64,000 bases of DNA from Onchidella celtica (lineage: Eukaryota > Mollusca > Gastropoda > Systellommatophora > Onchidiidae). The stretch covers positions 53,202,380-53,266,379 of the forward strand of contig OZ007570.1 in assembly GCA_963931925.1 (NCBI GenBank), written 5' to 3'. Position 1 is the first letter of the stretch. Every line of letters starts with the position of its first letter. The notes beneath the pieces were generated by a model, which saw nothing but the letters and a program-made list of their open reading frames with translations, did no database searches and was not told the DNA's origin. Below, piece by piece: positions 58,664 to 64,000 of the stretch. A program made the translations under genes and the position numbers.

Positions 58664-60542
58664 TGTGTCACCACTTTCTTTCATTGCTGACAAATCAAGT
58701 GTTTATTATTATCATCGGCTCGTTACATGTGTGCGTTTTATACTGCACGTATTAAGAGACTTCGATTACTCAAACCCTCTTGTAGTTAACACACTACAGC
58801 CTGACGTGCCATCGTCATATTCAAAACAATACACGTATATCTGGCTGTAAGAGGACAGCATTAATTTTGCTTGCAGGGTTACCAATTTTCCCTCCTATCC
58901 GGACGTAATTTATGCGTGTATGTGACGATATAAATAAGTGACATGTCGTTGAAAGGACACTTTAAACATCTGTAGTTCAGACATCATGAAAGATCCCCCC
59001 CCCCCCCCCCCCACTCTGGAACCAAAGAGGTTAAGGGCATGTGCGGCTAAATAATAATTCTTAAATATCTGGTAAAATTTGTAAAACTGCGATTTTGGCT
59101 TCTTAATCCATTTCTGTATCTGGCACAATGTACAAAAGTCACAATTGTTATGCTTATAGGGTTCAAATTGGTGTCGATATATCATTTTGTGTACTGTTGT
59201 AATAGGAATTTTACGAACTCTTCAGCGATTTTCTCAAAATTTATATTTTCAGCAGAAAAATCCCTATAACTTGTTTATTTTCTGTTCAAATAAGCTGAAA
59301 CTTGCACAGATGTTTTTTTTTTTTTCAATGTGTATCAAACATTTGTCTGCAACATCTCTGTCAAGTTTTGTTTTATTATTATTTGAATGAAGGAAAATTA
59401 TTTTAAAAAATGAACCATAAAGGATTAGAAGTGAATTAAGAGAGACAGTGTGAATGGATTTCAAAACCTTTGCATATAAAGATTTCTGTACCAGTATGTC
59501 TTAAGTTCCACATGCCAAATTTCAGAACGACGTATAAAAAAGTATAGCAGTTGTAGGAAAATTAGAAATGTATGGCAAAAATCCAAGATGGTCGCCACTA
59601 TTGTTACGTAATAAATGAAAAAAAGTTCTGTCCATTTATCATGTCCTAGCTAGTGAACGAAAGAAGGAGAAGAAGAATCATGTCCTAGCAACCAAATAGA
59701 CAGATCTATGAAGAAATAGTGAAATTGGATTTTTCAGCAGAACAGCTAGTAAAAAGGCATCCTTCACATCTGATCTATATTATAATTTTAATACGTTTAT
59801 ACAAATTCTTGAATAAATATATAACACCCCTTCGAAGAATTGTAATAAATATGAAAGGGAATGGAATTTTCAGTCGGGTGGAGCTTTTTACAGGAATGGT
59901 TATCGATAGAAAAAATAATGTCGAGTCAGAGAGAGAGAGAGAGCCTGATCGCATGATCCAAAAATAGACATGACGCTGAGTGCGAAAATCGAAAGGGCAA
60001 TTTTTGTGTTTTTTGTTTTGTTTTTTTAATGTTGATGGACACCGATAAGAATGTATGCCCACGAATTAAAAAATAAGTTCTCATATTTTCCGGCACTTCA
60101 ATGCGTGGAGGATTACCTGTAACGTGTTGTATAAGGGCGGTGAACCGTGCCTTGACGGATTAGTTTGCAGTACCATCACACCATTCATCGAGACATTTTG
60201 TTTAGAATCATGAAGAAGTTGTAAATACTGTAAGGCTTTGAATTTTTTTTATTTTATTTTACTGTTAACGTTTATAAATGTAGATCCCAAAAACTAATTT
60301 TGAAAGTATCATTTCCTTTCGTTCATGTTTATTGAATGTAGTAATCCTCTCATCATCAAAGTTCCATTGGTTGTCTTATTGGTTGGTGAGCTCATATTCA
60401 CATTTATATTTTCAGGCCGTGTTTTTAGAGATGCAATGCTCTTGGAATCCAAATTGGCCCCTGACTGTATTTTCGGGGGCGTGAAATAAGAAAATCAAGG
60501 AACCAGTCATATTTCCATGATCATTTGTCTGCAAGGAAGAAG

Positions 60543-63500
60543 ATGAGGGCGTATTTACACTTACTGGTCGTGTCACAGTGTTTGCTGTTTATTGATAATG
60601 CAGTCTGTCGAGAACGGCAAGATGGTGTTCAACTTCACATCAAAGTCCAAGGCAGCAACGAAGATAAATCCACGCATGGACACCGACAGGAGAAATTGAA
60701 CCAAGGTGTCAAGAAACTACATGTATTTTCCCTTAATGGGGCACCAGAATCTTCATCGTATCCGGGTAGAAAATTCACAGAATCTTCGAAGAATCCGCGA
60801 GAGTTTCAGTCCTCCACAGGGTTTAGAAGATCGAAACAGTTTCGAGCAGACCAAGATGCTCATTTCGACCAAAAACCATCCGACGTCAGAAAAAGAAGAC
60901 TTCTTCGTGTGAGCAGGAGACATACTCAATCTACAGGGGCGTTATCTGATTCAAATTCACATAGTCTTAGTTTACTGAGTGATGATAATGTCACTACTGT
61001 CAGGGACTCTGGAATGACCAGACACGAAGACAGGCGGAGAATAAAGAATAAACGTGCTGTTGGCATTGGGAAGCTGAAAAGAACAGTCCATTTTAAACAG
61101 AACGAAGACAACGATAGAGGCAATTTTACTGTTTCTACGTACACTGATTCGATGCTCCGGTTTGCAGAAGAAACGAAAGACTCTAAGCTTTCTGGCACAA
61201 TCGATAATGGTTCAGGCGGATATGAACCTCCAATTGATTACTTTAGATGTGGTATCTGTGTTTGTCATTACTTTACCAACACATCCTTTGTAATTGCCAA
61301 CTGCGAGAGAAAAAAAAACCTCTATACAGTTCCTCAAAACTTACCTCACAACACCTTAAGCATCAACCTAGCCAAAAATCAATTTAGAACTTTAATATTC
61401 AGTTCGTTCTGGCGGTATCCCTCACTACTGTATATAGACCTATCGTTCAACACCATCGCAAACATAACCAATACCACTTGTAATCAAACGCTCGGTGCCA
61501 TTAGCCTTGATCTATCAGACAACAATATTCAAAACATAGACGATGGCAGTTTTTCGTGTACACCACTTCTAAAAAAACTATGTCTGAACAGGAACAAACT
61601 TGAGGTCTTGAAAAATTCTGTTTTCCAGGGGCTTGCGAAGCTGAACTATCTGGAGCTAAGCAGAAATAATATAAGTTTTATCGAAGACACAACATTTGAT
61701 GGACTTGGTAAATTAAAATCTCTGAAACTGGACAATAATAAACAACTGAACTATGGTAAGAAACTTTTTAGATCGAGAATATTTGAACCACTCAAGCAGT
61801 TGGAGGTTCTTCACATTCAGGGTTTTGTGGGCAGCGGAGTTTACCCTATGAAACCTCTGTCTGAACTGACCAGTCTGAGAGAACTAAACATTGACGGATT
61901 ATCTTTCGCGCCTTTTAATTCCACTGTGGCAAATTTAACGACAATAACCAGCCTTTTGATAGGTGTTGGGGGAAATTGTTACATTAAAAACTTGAGTGAG
62001 TCCTACTTTCAAGCTCTTCCAAATCTCAAACGCATTCAATTACTGGGCTGCACTTTCCATTATATTTCACCGGACGCATTCAAAAGCAATAAATTACTGG
62101 AAAGCCTTAATCACACACAAACATCTTACGAATTTAATTGCGTATTTGAAAGTCTGTCAGGACTTCAGAAATTGCCCATAAAAACACTAACACTTAATCA
62201 TTTGAAAAAGGGCATGAAAAATACTCCGTGCCGGTACCTGGAGTACAGACATGCGGAATATATACAGAATATGACACATCTACAAGAACTTAACCTGGAA
62301 TTAAACCAAATATCCATGATAAAACGCGATTTTTTGCGTTTGTTGCCGAAGACCCTCAAAATCTTAAATGTCAGACAAAATACGCTGTCAAATCTGAGGT
62401 CCATTCTCTGCAAGAACGGAGGGCTTGAGAATCTTCAGAATTTAGTTACTCTAAAAGAAGACATGCAAAACCATGTAACTCTTTTCGAACAATCTGAAGA
62501 TGAAGGCTTTGAAACATGCACATCACAATCCTATCAGTCCAGCCGCTCTGACGCATATCACAGTGCCGAGCCGATTTGTTCGGGTTCATCAAGGACTTCT
62601 CTTCTTTTTCATGATGACACCAGAACATCCTTGGGTAGCGATATCCCGAAAAATCTTCAGAATTACTCAGCTTCTCAATCATTCCACTTTGGCTTTCCTC
62701 TTCTGAGTCGTTCAATATCTAAAAACAAAGTTCATGTGTTCAACATCTCGAATTCTTTCGTCACAGATTGGGGCACCCTGACTCTGTATCCATCAATCAG
62801 AATAGCTGATTTATCGGATAATTTCTGTGATTATCTGTCAAACGGCTTTTTCAAAATTAACAATTCGTTGGAGAGACTGCATCTTGCCGGAAACTTCCTT
62901 AGCAGTGCATTCCAAAAAGACTTCAGGGGTGAAAAGCTCGGTCGTCTTAATAAAGTGCAATACATAGATCTTTCCAGAAACCGCATTCGCAGTTTGCCAA
63001 AACCCTTCTTTAAAGGCCTTGTTAATGCACAGGTCGTGGATCTATCAACAAACAGTCTTCATGCGTTTGGCGTCAGAATGTCTCATATGCATTCTCTTAG
63101 GTTCTTAAACCTACACCGAAATTCTATCTCTTGGATCACTAGAGAAGCACGCGATGACCTTGACAACATTTCAGCGAATCACCAGGTGGTGAGCCTTGAC
63201 TTGACTTCCAATCGTCTGCCTTGCACATGTGACAGTATAGAGTTAATCGTTTGGATAGCCACCACAAATGTAAGAATAATCAAGAAAGATTTTCTAGCGT
63301 GCTTCGATGAAAACAAAAAGCTTCTGTGGTTAAATAACCCTCAGAAAATGGCAGTGGAGCTGCAAAGGCGGTGCGTTTCGAAAGCGTCTCTGGTGATGAT
63401 CACCGCGTTCTCCATCACAATTGTGCTCATGCTGTTCATGACTGTCTGGGTGTTCAGGAATCGATGGTGGATTTACTACTTCAAAAACATCATGTTTGCT

Positions 63501-64000
63501 AAGTTCTATGGCTACAAGCGGGGAAACGGAGATCAGAAATATCAGTTCGACGCTTACATTTTGTACTCGAAACACGACAGTGGATTTGTCCTTAAGGAAT
63601 GTTTGAGGGAGCTGGAGGAAAAACGAGGTCATAGAGTGTGTGTTGAACATCGGGACTTCCTCGTGGGATCCATTATGACAACTACTATTACTAACGCAAT
63701 CACTTGCAGCAAAATGACCCTGCCAGTTATTTCTCCTGACTTCTGGGACAGCGAATGGTCTGAGTACGGTGTGCAGATGGCTACTATGGAAGCTATTCAC
63801 GCCAAACGAACGGTCCTCCACCTGCTGTTATATAGGCCTGTGACCCTGGAAAAGATGCCTCGTGTTCTCCTCAAGGTCCACAAAGACAACGAGTTCGCCG
63901 AGTATCCGCCAGAGACATGTCGTGAAGACGTCAGAAAAACATTCTGGGATTCACTATCGCATACCATTGGTCATATTGCCGATACTGAGGCTGGACCAGA
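60543..64000 (+). CDS. Toll-like receptor, copy 2, intact within the window (3' end beyond edge)
   Basis: The frame is open from the ATG at 60543 to the window edge: 1152 codons, no stop, no intron. Copy 1 predicts about seven more codons. Layout: signal peptide (residues 1-20, MRAYLHLLVVSQCLLFIDN); a polar low-complexity region to about 230, which is long for a TLR; an N-terminal Cys cluster (about 236-242, CGICVC); leucine-rich repeats with a Ser-rich insertion of about 100 residues in the middle (about 640-740); one C-terminal cap (LPCTCDS, about 895-945); a single membrane helix (about 948-972); and a TIR domain from 1001 (QFDAYILYS). One Cys cluster before the membrane makes it a vertebrate-type single-cluster TLR. 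Box 2 reads HRDFLVGS, without the usual BB-loop Pro. Box 3 carries FW (SPDFWDSEW). The predicted role is innate immune recognition and adaptor signalling; ligand and adaptor are unknown. Confidence 0.92.
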   Translation, partial: MRAYLHLLVVSQCLLFIDNAVCRERQDGVQLHIKVQGSNEDKSTHGHRQEKLNQGVKKLHVFSLNGAPESSSYPGRKFTESSKNPREFQSSTGFRRSKQFRADQDAHFDQKPSDVRKRRLLRVSRRHTQSTGALSDSNSHSLSLLSDDNVTTVRDSGMTRHEDRRRIKNKRAVGIGKLKRTVHFKQNEDNDRGNFTVSTYTDSMLRFAEETKDSKLSGTIDNGSGGYEPPIDYFRCGICVCHYFTNTSFVIANCERKKNLYTVPQNLPHNTLSINLAKNQFRTLIFSSFWRYPSLLYIDLSFNTIANITNTTCNQTLGAISLDLSDNNIQNIDDGSFSCTPLLKKLCLNRNKLEVLKNSVFQGLAKLNYLELSRNNISFIEDTTFDGLGKLKSLKLDNNKQLNYGKKLFRSRIFEPLKQLEVLHIQGFVGSGVYPMKPLSELTSLRELNIDGLSFAPFNSTVANLTTITSLLIGVGGNCYIKNLSESYFQALPNLKRIQLLGCTFHYISPDAFKSNKLLESLNHTQTSYEFNCVFESLSGLQKLPIKTLTLNHLKKGMKNTPCRYLEYRHAEYIQNMTHLQELNLELNQISMIKRDFLRLLPKTLKILNVRQNTLSNLRSILCKNGGLENLQNLVTLKEDMQNHVTLFEQSEDEGFETCTSQSYQSSRSDAYHSAEPICSGSSRTSLLFHDDTRTSLGSDIPKNLQNYSASQSFHFGFPLLSRSISKNKVHVFNISNSFVTDWGTLTLYPSIRIADLSDNFCDYLSNGFFKINNSLERLHLAGNFLSSAFQKDFRGEKLGRLNKVQYIDLSRNRIRSLPKPFFKGLVNAQVVDLSTNSLHAFGVRMSHMHSLRFLNLHRNSISWITREARDDLDNISANHQVVSLDLTSNRLPCTCDSIELIVWIATTNVRIIKKDFLACFDENKKLLWLNNPQKMAVELQRRCVSKASLVMITAFSITIVLMLFMTVWVFRNRWWIYYFKNIMFAKFYGYKRGNGDQKYQFDAYILYSKHDSGFVLKECLRELEEKRGHRVCVEHRDFLVGSIMTTTITNAITCSKMTLPVISPDFWDSEWSEYGVQMATMEAIHAKRTVLHLLLYRPVTLEKMPRVLLKVHKDNEFAEYPPETCREDVRKTFWDSLSHTIGHIADTEAGP

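Larger units (their letters stand above)
53389..60542 (+). other. TLR copy 2 upstream region, no gene
   Basis: The first part (53389-55329) and last part (59555-60542) match the copy-1 upstream region. The middle (55330-59555) is extra sequence with no recognised gene, carrying the hAT-type MITE, a hairpin motif and several poly(C) or CT-rich runs (for example 56520-56536 and 58985-59012). hAT-like end strings are seen near 57152 (CCGGCCCTG) and 57978 (AAATCAGGCACTG). An acceptor TATATTTTCAG ends at 60415, about 128 bp before the ATG, as in copy 1, so a 5' UTR intron is likely. Confidence 0.55.
53288..64000 (+). repeat. Segmental duplication, copy 2
   Basis: Paralogous to 5343-11895 in the same orientation, running beyond the window end. 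Similarity starts abruptly at CGAGATTAAGCGGGCGGTGCC, inside the 3' end of the MULE. Relative to copy 1 it has extra DNA at about 53935-54185 and 55330-59555 and lacks the 253-bp MITE. The duplicated unit contains one TLR gene and its upstream region. Confidence 0.85.

Overview
This is a eukaryotic, TE-rich window, most likely from a lophotrochozoan invertebrate (a gastropod mollusc is my best guess). The reasons are an intronless vertebrate-type Toll-like receptor (TLR), a Ty3/gypsy family with integrase ahead of reverse transcriptase, an L1/Tx1-like LINE, and many MITEs and microsatellites. Nothing looks bacterial: there are no operons or ribosome-binding sites. I found no tRNA, rRNA or CRISPR.

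The only host genes I can support are two tandem copies of one TLR gene in the same orientation, about 52 kb apart. Copy 1 (8448-11895) is a pseudogene with two stops and two frameshifts. Copy 2 (60543 to the window end) is open for 1152 codons and runs off the edge. The copies lie in a larger direct duplication (5343-11895 and 53288-64000) whose left edge falls inside the 3' end of a MULE transposon. Copy 1 later gained a 253-bp MITE; copy 2 gained a ~4.2 kb insertion that carries a hAT-type MITE.

The DNA between the copies is almost all mobile or repetitive. In order: a solo LTR (13416-14574); a plus-strand gypsy element that lost RT, RNase H and half of its 3' LTR (15365-21782); an internally deleted THAP/P-element-like transposase (22378-23492); a near-complete minus-strand gypsy element (23987-33027); a hAT-type MITE (33623-34026); microsatellites; and a 44-bp satellite array (37070-49010) split by a full-length 6.5 kb LINE with two intact ORFs (39601-46119). 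Left of copy 1 are an approximately 507-bp-period tandem duplication, an RTE-like LINE remnant and the decayed MULE.

The most notable points are these. (1) Both gypsy elements have the copia-like order protease-integrase-RT, the hallmark of the Gmr1 group. (2) The 44-bp satellite has a consensus free of stops in all three minus-strand frames, and a Tx1-like LINE sits inside it. (3) The TLR pair shows uneven divergence and lacks the usual BB-loop proline. (4) Target-site duplications and empty sites allow the insertions to be ordered in time. All similarity statements come from reading the sequence by eye; no database or alignment program was used.
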